Shown in pieces: positions 1 to 9,547 of a stretch of DNA of 64,000 nt. A program made the translations under genes and the position numbers. The stretch is taken from assembly GCF_016100455.1 (NCBI RefSeq), contig NZ_JACFSK010000001.1, forward strand, positions 2,161,674 to 2,225,673, written 5' to 3'. This stretch comes from Bartonella sp. M0283. Lineage in GTDB: Bacteria > Pseudomonadota > Alphaproteobacteria > Rhizobiales > Rhizobiaceae. Positions within the stretch are counted from its first letter, which is position 1. Each line of letters opens with the position of its first letter. The notes beneath the pieces were generated by a model that worked only from the letters and a program-made list of their open reading frames with translations, made no database searches and was not told the origin of the DNA.

Positions 1-1259
1 CCAAAGACGAGAGACACTCCAAGATACCAGAATGGTGCCATAATATTGCGGTCGGATATTTTAAGGAGGAATGTTACAATCATTTGTGCTGTACCACCAA
101 AAATTGAAACACCAAAAGCATAAATAACCGCCGTTGCTGTTGCGCGAATTCTTTTCTCGAATGCTTCTATAATGAAAAGAACTGATAAGGTTAACATCAA
201 CCCCATGCAAATCATTGACACGGTGTAAAAAGCCAGAAAAGCATGCATATTTTGCACAAAGTGGAATGCAAAATAGGATGAGATAAAGGTGACGGTCAAA
301 ACTGTGATAGCCGCGCCTTTACGCCGTTCCAACCGGTCGCAAAAAAAGCCTGCAAAAATAGTCACAATGATAACAATGACACTTGCATAACTCGATACAA
401 GGAACGATTGCGAGTTTCCGATTTCCGTTACCGTCTTCAGGTAATTCGGCATAAAAAACACCAAAATATACATCATGACAGTTCCCGGAAAAACGATAAG
501 GATACCGAGTATCGTCTGTTTTGTATGTTGGCTTATAAGCTCTTTGAACGGATGTATTGTATGTTTTTCAACCGTTGGTGCCTCATATGTTTCCTTGATA
601 TGGGCGCGGATATAAAGCCCGACAGGAATAATAAGAAGTGACAAGATAAATGGTATGCGCCACCCCCAGCTTTCCATGGCTTCTTTGGGAAGATGCTTCA
701 TTAATAAGGAGGCAAGAAGCGAACCGCATAAAGTACTCAAGCCTTGCCCCAAAAACTGCCAGCTCACGAAAAATCCGCGCTTGTTACGTTCGGCCGATTC
801 CATAAGAAGCGTTGTTGCCGCGCCAACTTCTCCACCGGCTGAAAATCCTTGACAGAGACGCCCCAAAACAATCAACAATGGTGCAAAAATACCGATTGCT
901 GAATAAGGTGGTGCAAATCCTATCAATGCACTGCCAATGGCCATTAATACAATTGTCAGTAACATTGCAGCTTTACGCCCATGACGATCGGCATAGGCAC
1001 CGATAATAATACTGCCTAATGGCCGCATGACAAAGCCTACGCCAAAAACCGATACCGATATCAGCAATGAAATCAGCTTATCTTCAGAATTGAAAAAGAC
1101 ATGTCCGATAATGGCGGCAAAAAAACTATAAACCGTGAAATCGAACATTTCGAGAAAATTGCCGATACCTGTTCCGACAATCAATTTCGTTTTGCTACCG
1201 ACAGGCGTCAGGGTAACATTCCCCCCATCATTGTCGCGAGTATTTACTAGTCCGGACAT
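1..1259 (-). CDS. MFS metabolite:H+ symporter, partial (C-terminus beyond window)
   Basis: Inner-membrane proton-coupled transporter of the major facilitator superfamily, metabolite/H+ symporter (ProP/citrate-like) type. I translated it by hand from the ATG at 1259; about 419 residues are present and the frame stays open to position 1, so the last helices lie outside the window. Hydrophobic helices alternate throughout; the family loop G-x-x-x-D-R-x-G-R-K is at about residues 88-97 after helix 2, and a Gly-rich stretch (QGFSAGGEVGAA) follows in helix 4, both usual for this subfamily. A purine-rich AAGGGA precedes the start. It is transcribed away from dapE. Substrate cannot be told; dicarboxylates, citrate, betaine or shikimate are all possible. 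Confidence 0.85.
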   Translation of the reverse strand, partial: MSGLVNTRDNDGGNVTLTPVGSKTKLIVGTGIGNFLEMFDFTVYSFFAAIIGHVFFNSEDKLISLLISVSVFGVGFVMRPLGSIIIGAYADRHGRKAAMLLTIVLMAIGSALIGFAPPYSAIGIFAPLLIVLGRLCQGFSAGGEVGAATTLLMESAERNKRGFFVSWQFLGQGLSTLCGSLLASLLMKHLPKEAMESWGWRIPFILSLLIIPVGLYIRAHIKETYEAPTVEKHTIHPFKELISQHTKQTILGILIVFPGTVMMYILVFFMPNYLKTVTEIGNSQSFLVSSYASVIVIIVTIFAGFFCDRLERRKGAAITVLTVTFISSYFAFHFVQNMHAFLAFYTVSMICMGLMLTLSVLFIIEAFEKRIRATATAVIYAFGVSIFGGTAQMIVTFLLKISDRNIMAPFWYLGVSLVF

Positions 1260-1427
1260 AATTGCTATCCCTTGATAATTTCCCCTGCCAATTTAACCCG
1301 AGCGACGAAATTCAGGCACGCAATTTCTTTAGCAATCTGACAAAAATATTAACAATATATTTTCTTAATTATTATCATATTGGTGAATAATAACTGTTGA
1401 TACTATTTGAGACAAAGGACAATAGCA

Positions 1428-2603
1428 ATGTTGACACTCAAAGATCCTGTAGCTTTGGCACAGGCGCTTATCCGTTGTCCATCTGTTACGCCGCATGAAA
1501 ATGGTGTATTAACGCAAGTTCAAACATGGGCAAAAGCCCTTGGTTTTTCTGTTGAACGACCAATCTTTACGGATAAAAATACACCCGATATTGAAAATCT
1601 TTATGCGCGTATCGGTAGAAATGGTCCGCATCTTGCTTTTGCCGGTCATACCGATGTTGTACCGGTGGGTGACGAAAAAGCGTGGAACTTTCCGCCATTT
1701 GAAGGCGCTATAAAAGACGATAAACTTTACGGCCGTGGCGCTGTTGATATGAAAGGCGGAATTGCCTGTTTTATTGCAGCAGTTGCCCGTTATTTGGAAA
1801 AAAATCCGCTTGAAGGCTCGCTCAGCCTGTTGATAACAAATGACGAAGAAGGTCCCGGTATTAATGGCACAATAAAGCTTTTGAAATGGGCAGCCGACAA
1901 GGGCGAAAAATGGGACACCGCAATTGTCGGAGAACCGACAAACCCGAATAATTTAGGCGACATGATTAAAATTGGCCGGCGCGGTTCGCTTTCCGGCATT
2001 ATCACTGTCACCGGGCATCAGGGCCATGTAGCCTATCCCGAAAGAGCGGCCAATCCGCTCGATCTCGTTATAAAATTATGTGAAGCGCTTAAAAATCCGG
2101 TTATGGACAAAGGAAGCGAAAATTTCGAGCCAAGCAACCTTGAAATAACGACCATAGATACTGGCAATACAGCCACCAATGTTATTCCGCAACAAAGTGT
2201 TATCCGGTTCAATGTCCGCTATAATGACAATTGGACTGCAGAAACCTTGAAGCAGGAAATAAAAAAGCGGCTTAACTCGGTAAAACTTGAAAAAAAGGGC
2301 TCACTTGTACCGACGTTCAAAGTCGACTGGGTTATAAGCCCCGGTGGAGTTTTTCTGACGAAAAATGATGAGCTTGTCGGATGTTTGAGCAATGCAATAA
2401 AAACAGTAACGGGACGCACACCGGAATTATCCACCTCTGGGGGCACATCGGATGCCCGTTTTATTAAAGATTATTGTCCCGTTGTCGAATTCGGGCTGGT
2501 AGGAAAAACCATGCATATGGTTGATGAATGCGTAGCAATAGATGACCTTGAAAAGCTCACAAAGATTTATGAGAATTTTTTAGCGACTTTCTTTAACGCT
2601 TGA
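1428..2603 (+). CDS. dapE: Succinyl-diaminopimelate desuccinylase DapE
   Basis: Cytoplasmic zinc hydrolase that removes succinate from N-succinyl-LL-diaminopimelate in the lysine/peptidoglycan pathway. The product has 391 residues, the usual length. M20 peptidase motifs are visible: the GHTDVVP block with metal ligand H74 and D76, D108 in AVDMKGG, and the catalytic NDEEGPG block near residue 140. I chose the ATG at 1428 because AAAGGA stands 8 bases upstream; an in-frame TTG at 1407 has no such support. dapD, which makes the succinylated precursor, lies 6 kb away at 8365, so the two are not an operon here. A hairpin terminator follows. Confidence 0.95.
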   Translation: MLTLKDPVALAQALIRCPSVTPHENGVLTQVQTWAKALGFSVERPIFTDKNTPDIENLYARIGRNGPHLAFAGHTDVVPVGDEKAWNFPPFEGAIKDDKLYGRGAVDMKGGIACFIAAVARYLEKNPLEGSLSLLITNDEEGPGINGTIKLLKWAADKGEKWDTAIVGEPTNPNNLGDMIKIGRRGSLSGIITVTGHQGHVAYPERAANPLDLVIKLCEALKNPVMDKGSENFEPSNLEITTIDTGNTATNVIPQQSVIRFNVRYNDNWTAETLKQEIKKRLNSVKLEKKGSLVPTFKVDWVISPGGVFLTKNDELVGCLSNAIKTVTGRTPELSTSGGTSDARFIKDYCPVVEFGLVGKTMHMVDECVAIDDLEKLTKIYENFLATFFNA

Positions 2604-2658
2604 AAATCGACAGACTTATTGTGATGAGCCACTATTTGAGATGAGCCACCATATTATA

Positions 2659-2685
2659 AAAAGCCGGTCGACAAACCGGCTTTTA
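2659..2685 (+). terminator. Terminator after dapE
   Basis: The stem AAGCCGGT / ACCGGCTT (2661-2668 with 2675-2682) has a 6-base loop, is flanked by A and T runs, and is therefore able to work in both directions. It sits 57 bases after the dapE stop. Confidence 0.75.
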
Positions 2686-2716
2686 AAGCATTCTTGTAAA
2701 GCAAGTTTCTAAAAGT

Positions 2717-2845
2717 CTAGCGTTCACAAGTCATCCAGAATTTGCTTGCGCCAAATTGCCAGTCTTTTTGGCTCGGTTTCGACATAAAGACAATCAATCT
2801 GTTATTGTCGACAAAGCTCGCCGATGCATCACCTGTTTTACGAAT
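2717..2845 (-). pseudogene. In-frame open extension directly after the dnaJ stop
   Basis: After the dnaJ TAA (2846-2848) the same frame stays open for 42 more codons and ends at TAG. The translation is protein-like (it contains GDASASFVDNNRLIVFMSKP and ends WMTCER), with normal-looking codon choice, but has no start codon apart from an internal ATG that would give 22 residues. It could be the tail of a decayed gene that once followed dnaJ, or chance. I do not recognise the family. Confidence 0.3.
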
Positions 2846-4003
2846 TTATTTTTTTGTTTGGCTGTCACTATTGCCAATGCCTTCGAAAAATTCTTTCATA
2901 CGGGCAAAAAATCCATGTGACTGAGGCGAGTTTTCATCAACAGAAAGCTTTTCGAACTCTTCCAGAAGTTCCCGTTGTCTTTTGCTCAATTTTTGCGGCG
3001 TTTCGATTGCCACCTGAATATAAAGATCGCCGGTTGTCTGTTGGCGTAAAACCGGCATTCCCTTACCCTTCAAGCGGAATTGACGGCCATTTTGGGTGCC
3101 TTCCGGAACTTTGACCCGTGTTTTCAACCCGTCAAGCGTTGAAACTTCAAACTCTCCGCCAAGTGCTGCAGTTGTCATGGAAATAGGCACGCGGCAGTAA
3201 AGATCGGCACCATCACGTTGAAAAAATTCATGTGGTTTGATGGATAGGAAAATATAAAGATCGCCAGCCGGTCCGCCATGGCTTCCGGCATCTCCTTCAC
3301 CCGCCAGACGAATACGTGTACCATCTTCAATGCCTGCGGGAATATTGACTGTCAATGTGCGCTCTTCTTCGATACGCCCCTGTCCATGGCATTTCGGGCA
3401 AGGATCCTTGATAGTTTCGCCGCGTCCCTGACATGTCGGGCAAGTTCTTTCAATCGAAAAGAAACCTTGAGCGCTACGGACTCTTCCGGTCCCGCCACAA
3501 GTTGCACAGGGCTGCGGCTTCGAGCCCTTCTTGGCACCCGTTCCCGAACAAAGATCACAGGTGATCGAACCCGGCACCCTGATTTGCGCAGTTTTACCAT
3601 GGTAAGCCTCTTCCAGAGTGACTTCCATATTGTAACTCAAATCGGCTCCACGCTCGCGCCCATCGGCACGTTTGCGTCGTGCACCGCCCATCATCTCGCC
3701 AAAGAAATCTTCAAAAATATCGGAAAAACCGCCCGCAGCAAAACCACCACGTCCAAACGGATTTCCACCACCGCCACCATTTTCAAAAGCAGCATGGCCG
3801 AAACGGTCATAAGCGGCACGCTTTTGAGGATCTTTTAAAACCTCATAGGCTTCGCCTATTTCTTTGAATTTTTGTTCCGCCTCTTTATCACCAGGATTTC
3901 TGTCCGGATGATATCGCATGGCAAGTTTCCGAAATGCAGATTTGAGCGTTTTTTCATCGCATTCTCGTGAAACGCCCAATGTTTCATAATAATCAACTTT
4001 CAT
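2846..4003 (-). CDS. dnaJ: Chaperone DnaJ (Hsp40)
   Basis: Cytoplasmic co-chaperone that delivers unfolded clients to DnaK and triggers its ATPase. 385 residues, standard for a type I DnaJ: J domain at 1-70 with the HPD triad at 32-34, a Gly/Phe-rich linker at about 75-105, four zinc-binding CxxCxGxG repeats between about 149 and 210, then the C-terminal client domains. The start ATG at 4003 has AGGAA upstream. It follows dnaK on the same strand with a 200-base gap containing a strong hairpin, so expression is probably partly coupled and partly attenuated. Confidence 0.97.
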   Translation of the reverse strand: MKVDYYETLGVSRECDEKTLKSAFRKLAMRYHPDRNPGDKEAEQKFKEIGEAYEVLKDPQKRAAYDRFGHAAFENGGGGGNPFGRGGFAAGGFSDIFEDFFGEMMGGARRKRADGRERGADLSYNMEVTLEEAYHGKTAQIRVPGSITCDLCSGTGAKKGSKPQPCATCGGTGRVRSAQGFFSIERTCPTCQGRGETIKDPCPKCHGQGRIEEERTLTVNIPAGIEDGTRIRLAGEGDAGSHGGPAGDLYIFLSIKPHEFFQRDGADLYCRVPISMTTAALGGEFEVSTLDGLKTRVKVPEGTQNGRQFRLKGKGMPVLRQQTTGDLYIQVAIETPQKLSKRQRELLEEFEKLSVDENSPQSHGFFARMKEFFEGIGNSDSQTKK

Positions 4004-4144
4004 CGCTTATTCCTGCAGTTCCTCTGCCATTTATTGACGAGACGACATTTACCATATTCAAAATTCGCTCGAACAATTGTCGCTGGTTTTAAAAAACCGT
4101 TGTCATTTTGGCTTTTATTGCGAGCATATCGGCTGTTTTATAAC

Positions 4145-4180
4145 AAAGCCCGCCCTTTTGATAAAAGGTCGGGCTTTTTC
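4145..4180 (-). terminator. Hairpin between dnaK and dnaJ
   Basis: Arms 4145-4159 and 4163-4177 pair over 14 base pairs with a single mismatch and a 3-base loop. It lies downstream of the dnaK stop and upstream of dnaJ. The T run is better on the plus strand (4174-4179) than on the minus strand, so on dnaK mRNA it may only partly terminate and also protect the dnaK 3' end. Confidence 0.65.
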
Positions 4181-4204
4181 AATTTTACAAGGACATCAGA
4201 GCAA

Positions 4205-6127
4205 TTATTTCTTATTGTTCTTGTCGTTGTCGTCGACTTCTTCAAAATCGGCATCAACAACATCGTCGTCTTTGTGCTCTTCTTTTGCTGCATCATGGGC
4301 AGCATCAGCCTCTGCCTGAGCTTTTGAAGCGGCATACATTGCTTCACCAAGTTTCATGCTGACTTCAGACAATTTCTTGGTTTTCTCAGGAAGACTATCA
4401 ACATCATCCGATTCAATGGCCTTCTTGACATCTGCAATTGCAGCTTCAATGGCCGACTTGTCTTCAGCCGAAACTTTGTCGCCATAATCGGCAAGCGATT
4501 TCTCGGTTGTATGAACAAGAGCCTCTGCCTGATTCTTGGCCTCAACGCCCTCACGCCGCTTCTTGTCATCGGCAGCATGGGCTTCAGCATCCTTGACCAT
4601 CTTGTCGATATCGGCATCGCTCAAACCGCCAGAAGCCTGAATGCGGATCTGGTGTTCTTTACCGGTGCCTTTATCTTTTGCCGAAACACTGACAATACCG
4701 TTGGCGTCAATATCGAATGTAACTTCGATCTGCGGAACGCCACGTGGTGCCGGCGGAATGCCTACAAGGTCAAACTGGGCAAGCAACTTGTTGTCGGCTG
4801 CCATCTCGCGTTCCCCCTGGAAGACACGAATAGTCACAGCATTCTGATTATCTTCAGCCGTCGAGAAGGTCTGCGACTTCTTGGTCGGAATTGTTGTATT
4901 GCGTTCGATCAAGCGTGTGAACACACCACCCAATGTCTCGATGCCGAGAGAAAGCGGTGTAACATCAAGCAATAGAACGTCTTTGACATCGCCCTGCAAA
5001 ACGCCGCCCTGAATGGCAGCACCCATGGCAACAACCTCATCCGGGTTAACGCCTTTATGCGGATCCTTGCCAAAGAAAGTTTTTACAATTTCCTGAATCT
5101 TCGGCATACGGGTCATACCGCCAACGAGCACGACTTCGTCAATATCGCCAGCGCTCAAACCGGCATCCTTCAATGCAGCCTTACAAGGATTGATTGTGCG
5201 TTGAACCAGATCTTCAACCAATGACTCAAATTTTGCACGGGTCAATTTCATGGTCAGGTGTTTAGGACCGGTTGCATCAGCGGTAATGAACGGCAAATTA
5301 ATTTCTGTTTGCTGCGAAGATGACAATTCGATCTTGGCTTTTTCAGAAGCTTCTTTCAAACGCTGCAAGGCCAATTTGTCTTTTCTCAGATCAATGCCGT
5401 TTTCTTTTTCAAATTCTTCGGCAAGATAGGTAACCAGACGCATATCAAAGTCTTCACCGCCAAGGAATGTATCACCATTGGTCGATTTAACCTCGAAAAC
5501 GCCATCACCAATTTCGAGAACCGAAATATCGAATGTACCACCGCCCAAGTCATAAACAGCAATTGTCTTACCGTCTTTCTTGTCAAGACCATAAGCCAAA
5601 GCAGCAGCGGTAGGCTCGTTAATGATACGTAAAACATCAAGACCGGCAATCTTACCGGCATCTTTCGTTGCCTGACGCTGGGCATCATTAAAATAGGCAG
5701 GAACAGTAATAACAGCCTGCTCAACTTTTTCGCCCAAATAGGACTCTGCCGTTTCCTTCATTTTCTGCAAGACCATTGCAGAAACCTGAGAAGGTGAATA
5801 TTTCTTGCCTTCTACTTCAACCCAGGCGTCACCATTTTCCCCTTTGACGATTTTATAAGGAACAAGTTCTTTGTCCTTGGTAACCATCGGGTCGTCAAAA
5901 CGACGGCCAATCAAACGCTTGACCGCAAAAATAGTGCCTTCAGGATTGGTAACAGCCTGACGTTTCGCCGGCTGGCCTACAAGACGCTCGCCACCCTCTG
6001 CAAATGCTACAATAGAAGGTGTTGTGCGGGCACCTTCCGAATTTTCAATAACTTTCGCGTTTTTGCCATCCATGACAGCCACGCAAGAGTTTGTCGTACC
6101 TAAGTCAATACCGATTACTTTTGCCAT
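4205..6127 (-). CDS. dnaK: Chaperone DnaK (Hsp70)
   Basis: ATP-driven cytosolic chaperone working with DnaJ and GrpE (36160). 640 residues from the ATG at 6127, matching the family. The N-terminal nucleotide-binding domain opens with GIDLGTTNS, carries the phosphate loop [10 protein letters not shown] and the LVGGMTRMP block; the substrate domain and the acidic C-terminal tail (ending [12 protein letters not shown]) are intact. GGAGAG lies upstream of ATG 6127; a start five codons earlier is less likely. A sigma-32 type promoter is recognisable about 130 bases upstream. dnaJ follows on the same strand. Confidence 0.98.
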   Translation of the reverse strand: MAKVIGIDLGTTNSCVAVMDGKNAKVIENSEGARTTPSIVAFAEGGERLVGQPAKRQAVTNPEGTIFAVKRLIGRRFDDPMVTKDKELVPYKIVKGENGDAWVEVEGKKYSPSQVSAMVLQKMKETAESYLGEKVEQAVITVPAYFNDAQRQATKDAGKIAGLDVLRIINEPTAAALAYGLDKKDGKTIAVYDLGGGTFDISVLEIGDGVFEVKSTNGDTFLGGEDFDMRLVTYLAEEFEKENGIDLRKDKLALQRLKEASEKAKIELSSSQQTEINLPFITADATGPKHLTMKLTRAKFESLVEDLVQRTINPCKAALKDAGLSAGDIDEVVLVGGMTRMPKIQEIVKTFFGKDPHKGVNPDEVVAMGAAIQGGVLQGDVKDVLLLDVTPLSLGIETLGGVFTRLIERNTTIPTKKSQTFSTAEDNQNAVTIRVFQGEREMAADNKLLAQFDLVGIPPAPRGVPQIEVTFDIDANGIVSVSAKDKGTGKEHQIRIQASGGLSDADIDKMVKDAEAHAADDKKRREGVEAKNQAEALVHTTEKSLADYGDKVSAEDKSAIEAAIADVKKAIESDDVDSLPEKTKKLSEVSMKLGEAMYAASKAQAEADAAHDAAKEEHKDDDVVDADFEEVDDNDKNNKK

Positions 6128-6257
6128 ATATCTACTCTCCATTCAGCAAGCTGTCGGGACCTCTACCGAGCATTCCAATCAGACAGCTCCTTATCATATG
6201 AAAAGCTCGTAATGGCCACTCAAAAATCGGCAACCATAACGAACCTCGTTGAGGCGT

Positions 6258-6286
6258 ATATAAGGGCACCCCTGTAGAGGTGCAAG
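6258..6286 (-). promoter_or_regulatory. RpoH (sigma-32) type heat-shock promoter of dnaK
   Basis: On the minus strand CTTG (6283-6286) is followed after 17 bases by CCTTATAT (6258-6265). This agrees with the alphaproteobacterial RpoH pattern CTTG-N17/18-CYTATNT. The spacer contains GCACC...GGTGC arms that could form a small hairpin. No CIRCE inverted repeat is seen here, so dnaK appears to be under RpoH rather than HrcA. Confidence 0.65.
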
Positions 6287-6305
6287 AGATGTTGAAAAGA
6301 TTCAT

Positions 6306-6528
6306 ATGAGAAAGCGTTTTTTTGCCAATATTTTCGTCTTTCTAACTGTTTCCAGTTCGGGTAACAATCCGCCAAACCCCTGTTTTCATTAGAGCCAAAG
6401 ATATTTTCAGAGCCAACAAAACTTATGAAGCCGAAAAGTTGGTTGGCACGTGCGACGAGGTGTCTAAAAAATCCGGTTTGCAAATAAAATCCGATTATGT
6501 ATCTATGCCATTGTCACAAACTAAATGA
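6306..6528 (+). pseudogene. Frameshifted small secreted-protein gene
   Basis: From ATG 6306 the reading gives a basic, hydrophobic leader (MRKRFFANIFVFLTVSSSG) typical of a signal peptide and then hits a stop at about 6391. The next frame, open across the same spot, continues with a convincing polar sequence (for example RANKTYEAEKLVGTCDEVSK) and ends at TGA 6526-6528. One frameshift near 6370-6390 would join them into a protein of about 74 residues. No good ribosome site is seen. I read it as a decayed small exported protein; family unknown. It fills the gap between dnaK and the next gene. Confidence 0.4.
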
Positions 6529-6659
6529 CCCGGAATAGCTTTGTGACTTGAATAAAACATTGTCTGGAACATTTCTTTATTGTTTATTCAATTCAGGATA
6601 GTCTAACCAAGCAGTGTGATGACATGGAGCATCAACGCTTCAAAACAGGAGAAGTTAAA

Positions 6660-6965
6660 ATGAAAAAGATTCTTGCAGTCTCTTTGGCTGGCCTTTTGGC
6701 AGCAGGATCGATGATATTGGCAGCTGAAGCCCGCAATGGCTCAGGTGACGGTTCAGTTGAAGATAGCTACGTAGAAGGCCAAAAGGCAAAAGCCCCCGAG
6801 GGCGATGTTCATCATGATCGTGGTGGCAACGCCGGTCGCCACTTTGGTGATGGTTCACGTGAAGACAGTTATGTTCCTGGTGAAAAGAAAGATTCACCCA
6901 TGGACAAGACCGTTATTCAGGATGATGAAAAAGGCGAATCTGACGACGGTTCACCGCGTAAGTAA
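6660..6965 (+). CDS. Small secreted protein with two GDGS-EDSYV-G-K repeats
   Basis: 101 residues. Residues 1-24 form a clear signal peptide (MKK, hydrophobic core, ALA-like cleavage site AEA), so the product is probably periplasmic. The mature part is charged and disorder-prone and contains two copies of a 14-residue unit at 29-42 and 63-76 that agree at 11 positions (G-D-G-S-x-E-D-S-Y-V-x-G-x-K). The start is the ATG at 6660, preceded by AGGAG; an ATG at 6624 would put a polar tail before the signal sequence. It is monocistronic with its own terminator. I do not recognise the family and propose no function. Confidence 0.75.
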   Translation: MKKILAVSLAGLLAAGSMILAAEARNGSGDGSVEDSYVEGQKAKAPEGDVHHDRGGNAGRHFGDGSREDSYVPGEKKDSPMDKTVIQDDEKGESDDGSPRK

Positions 6966-6985
6966 TTTGGTTTTACTAATAAGCG

Positions 6986-7012
6986 AGGCGGGTTTTACCC
7001 GCCTTTTATTTT
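6986..7012 (+). terminator. Terminator of the small secreted protein gene
   Basis: A perfect 7-bp stem AGGCGGG / CCCGCCT (6986-6992 with 6998-7004) with a 5-base loop is followed by a T-rich tail, 20 bases after the stop codon. Confidence 0.85.
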
Positions 7013-7423
7013 AATCTATTCTTGGTTTACGTTTATTATTCTGACAGAAAAATACCAATAAACCGGCTAACCGCTTTTTAAAAGAACCGGCCATTCAATG
7101 GCATTCAATATAATTTAAATTCATTTAAAGTCATTCAAAATAAAATTTGCTATAAATTTTCTCTTAAAGAAACAATATTTTTTATAAGAAATATCATTAA
7201 ACTCATTCAATTCATATTAAATATAAACCCAATTTAGATTAAACATAACGCGAAGAACACTGTTCAAAACAATACTTAGTCGATGAGTTTAACGGGCAGG
7301 GATATTCATCGGCGACGATCATCCCGATCTGCCAAGCCGAACCGGCAATGACAGACAAATTCTTCGGCAACAATCTTCCATTTTCCGGATGTCGGTAGAT
7401 TGGAAAATCAGGATTTTTGTCGA
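7013..7423. other. AT-rich intergenic gap without a supported gene
   Basis: Roughly 7030-7260 is very AT-rich and carries several short repeats of the type CATTCAA or TCATTTAAA. The part next to the LOG gene (7290-7420) has normal composition and an open minus-strand frame of about 60 codons with no start codon. I see no RNA gene in it. Confidence 0.5.
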
Positions 7424-8266
7424 TTACACCAATTGGTAAAACTGGCGTATGATCGACCAGCCCTCGTCAGCACTTTCGACATAATTGACGAGTTTTGCAT
7501 CATCAGGTGAAATCGTCCCTTGTTCGGCAAGATAATCGAGATTGATAACATTTTGCCAGAATTCACGGCCGAACATCAATATCGGCACACGTTTCATACG
7601 ACCTGTCTGGATGAGGGTGAGTGATTCGAAAAATTCATCCAATGTACCGAAGCCACCGGGAAAAATGGCTATAACCTTTGCCCGCATGAGAAAGTGCATT
7701 TTGCGCATCGCAAAATAATGGAAGTCAAAACAGAGATCGGGTGTTACATAAGGATTTGGTGCCTGTTCATGCGGCAATACGATATTAAGCCCGATACTGG
7801 GAGCACCGACATCGGCTGCACCGCGGTTACCCGCCTCCATCACACCGGGACCGCCACCGGTTATAATGACAAATTCATGATGACCGGTCGAAGCAGAATA
7901 TTGTGAACAAAGTTGGGAAAATTTTCGCGCTTCGTCGTAATAACGGGAGGCATTTTCAAGATTTTTCTTCTGTTCGGGGGTTTTTGCCGCACGTGGTTCT
8001 TTACCCGGTTCCGGAATACGCGCACCACCAAACAATACAACAGTCGACTTGATGCCGTGCTCAACAAAACTGAATTCGGGCTTCATGAGTTCGAGACCGA
8101 TTCGGACAGCACGTAATTCGCGCCGCATCATGAAATCTTCGTCTACATAGGCAAGGCGATAGGCAGGTGAACGCGTTTGGGCAGTATCGGGAACTTCATG
8201 AACCTTACGGGCATCCTCTTTCGAGTGCCGAAAAGGTGTCCAACCGTTTTTTTCGCCATTAGCCAT
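7424..8266 (-). CDS. LOG-family nucleotide 5'-monophosphate phosphoribohydrolase-like protein
   Basis: Rossmann-fold protein of the LOG/TIGR00730 family, often mislabelled lysine decarboxylase. 280 residues with both signature blocks: GGGPGVMEA at about 138-145 and PGGFGTLDE at 203-211, the second holding the arginine/glutamate-type active site of cytokinin-activating LOG enzymes. It has an N-terminal extension of about 70 residues compared with short LOG proteins, as in the long bacterial subgroup related to E. coli PpnN. Likely cytoplasmic purine nucleotide hydrolase; substrate uncertain. It stands alone, divergent from dapD. Confidence 0.85.
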   Translation of the reverse strand: MANGEKNGWTPFRHSKEDARKVHEVPDTAQTRSPAYRLAYVDEDFMMRRELRAVRIGLELMKPEFSFVEHGIKSTVVLFGGARIPEPGKEPRAAKTPEQKKNLENASRYYDEARKFSQLCSQYSASTGHHEFVIITGGGPGVMEAGNRGAADVGAPSIGLNIVLPHEQAPNPYVTPDLCFDFHYFAMRKMHFLMRAKVIAIFPGGFGTLDEFFESLTLIQTGRMKRVPILMFGREFWQNVINLDYLAEQGTISPDDAKLVNYVESADEGWSIIRQFYQLV

Positions 8267-8364
8267 TCAGAAACTTCCTTTTCATTGACCACAATTGTTT
8301 CTTGCATTAGGCCGGATAGAATAAATGCTGATGCTTTCGACTTACTTAACGGAGACCTAATGCC

Positions 8365-9213
8365 ATGACCAATCTGTCCCAACTGGAATCCATCATAGAA
8401 AAGGCGTTTGATGAACGCGAAAAAGTAAATATCCTGACAAAGGGAGAAATACGAGAGGCGGTTGACCATGTGCTCGATCTGCTTGACAAGGGAGAACTGC
8501 GCGTTGCCGAACGCGAAACCAATGGCAACTGGAAAGTTCATCAATGGTTGAAAAAGGCGGTTCTCCTGTCATTCCGCCTCAATGCTATGGGGCTTATCTC
8601 GGGCGGACCTGACCAATCATCATGGTGGGATAAAGTGCCATCGAAATTTGACGGCTGGAATGCCGATAATTTCGAAAAAGCAGGCTTTCGCGCGGTCCCC
8701 AACGCCATTGTCCGTCGTTCAGCCTATATTGCCCCGAGCGTTGTTTTGATGCCCTCATTCGTCAATATCGGTGCTTATGTCGGTGAAGGTACAATGGTCG
8801 ATACATGGGCGACAGTCGGCTCTTGTGCACAAATTGGCAAACATGTCCATTTGTCGGGTGGTGCCGGAATTGGCGGTGTTCTTGAACCTTTACAGGCAGG
8901 CCCGACAATTATTGAAGACAATTGCTTTATCGGAGCCCGTTCCGAAGTGGTAGAAGGTTGTATCGTCCGCGAAGGCGCAGTCCTTGGCATGGGCGTTTTC
9001 ATCGGCAAATCAACCAAGATTGTCGACCGTGCAACCGGTAAAATCACTTATGGCGAAGTACCGCCCTATTCAGTCGTTGTGGCGGGAACTATGCCAGGAA
9101 AACCTTTTCCGAATGGCGAAGCCGGTCCCAATCTTTATTGTGCAGTCATTGTCAAACGGGTCGATGAAAAAACCCGCTCGAAAACATCGGTTAATGACTT
9201 GTTGCGCGACTAG
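8365..9213 (+). CDS. dapD: 2,3,4,5-tetrahydropyridine-2,6-dicarboxylate N-succinyltransferase DapD
   Basis: Transfers succinyl from succinyl-CoA to tetrahydrodipicolinate, committing carbon to diaminopimelate and lysine. 282 residues. The N-terminal helical part (about 1-100) is followed by a left-handed beta-helix made of hexapeptide repeats (for example [19 protein letters not shown], then [19 protein letters not shown]). GGAGACC precedes the ATG by 7 bases. Its product is the substrate for the step before DapE (1428). dapD is followed by a 13-bp inverted repeat shared with the antisense small RNA described next. Confidence 0.96.
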   Translation: MTNLSQLESIIEKAFDEREKVNILTKGEIREAVDHVLDLLDKGELRVAERETNGNWKVHQWLKKAVLLSFRLNAMGLISGGPDQSSWWDKVPSKFDGWNADNFEKAGFRAVPNAIVRRSAYIAPSVVLMPSFVNIGAYVGEGTMVDTWATVGSCAQIGKHVHLSGGAGIGGVLEPLQAGPTIIEDNCFIGARSEVVEGCIVREGAVLGMGVFIGKSTKIVDRATGKITYGEVPPYSVVVAGTMPGKPFPNGEAGPNLYCAVIVKRVDEKTRSKTSVNDLLRD

Positions 9214-9365
9214 GCAATCAGGTTGAAAAATCCGGTCTATCAATAAAACCCTGACAAATGGAAACGGAATAAAAATTCCAAGCCGATCTCCGGCCGATCA
9301 GTTATTTGATAATCAGATAAACGGATTAGCCGGAGACCTGACGATTCAAGATGATCAAAAATTCT

Positions 9366-9405
9366 AAAAAAAGAAAGGTGAAGAAGTTTAAGACTTCTTC
9401 ACCTT
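9366..9405 (-). terminator. Terminator of the candidate small RNA
   Basis: Perfect 13-bp arms AAGGTGAAGAAGT / ACTTCTTCACCTT (9375-9387 and 9393-9405) with a 5-base loop. Read on the minus strand the stem is followed by TCTTTTTTT, an ideal intrinsic terminator. On the plus strand, after dapD, the T run is missing. Confidence 0.85.
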
Positions 9406-9541
9406 ATCTTCTCGAATAGAGTGCAGCAGAGTATGCGGGGGTGTAACTCTGCTGCGCCGGGCCAAGGTCGTTCTAAAGACCAAAGCCCAACCGGTTCTCG
9501 GCCCATGAAAAGCCGGAAAACGAGTAGCTTCTGAAAATTTA
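9366..9541 (-). ncRNA. Candidate small RNA with promoter, three hairpins and intrinsic terminator
   Basis: On the minus strand a near-consensus sigma-70 promoter predicts a start near 9541, and a 13-bp perfect hairpin plus T7 run predicts an end near 9366, giving about 175 nt. Between them are an 11-bp stem with two U-U mismatches (about 9452-9484), a perfect 10-bp hairpin GCAGCAGAGT / ACTCTGCTGC (9423-9456 region) whose loop contains CACCCCCG, and the terminator. A C-rich hairpin loop is typical of rhizobial trans-acting RNAs that bind Shine-Dalgarno sequences. An overlapping 63-codon frame lacks a ribosome site and is probably not translated. It does not match tmRNA, SRP RNA, RNase P RNA or the 6S fold as I know them. 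Confidence 0.6.
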
Positions 9542-9547
9542 AATCGA

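Noticed and set aside
6459..6477. Shared GTGTCTAAAAAATC with 19371-19384 as a dispersed repeat
   Set aside because: Only 14 A-rich bases agree and the flanks do not, so chance is sufficient.
6220..6483. 87-codon minus-strand frame upstream of dnaK
   Set aside because: It covers the dnaK heat-shock promoter and lies antisense to the better-supported frameshifted gene.
7424..8266. Lysine decarboxylase
   Set aside because: The PGGxGTxxE motif marks the LOG family; the old label comes from a misannotation and there is no PLP site.
9366..9541. Identity as 6S RNA, tmRNA, SRP RNA or RNase P RNA
   Set aside because: The closing 5'-3' stem and central bubble of 6S are missing, no tag-peptide frame or SRP loop is present, and the conserved RNase P cores are not found.
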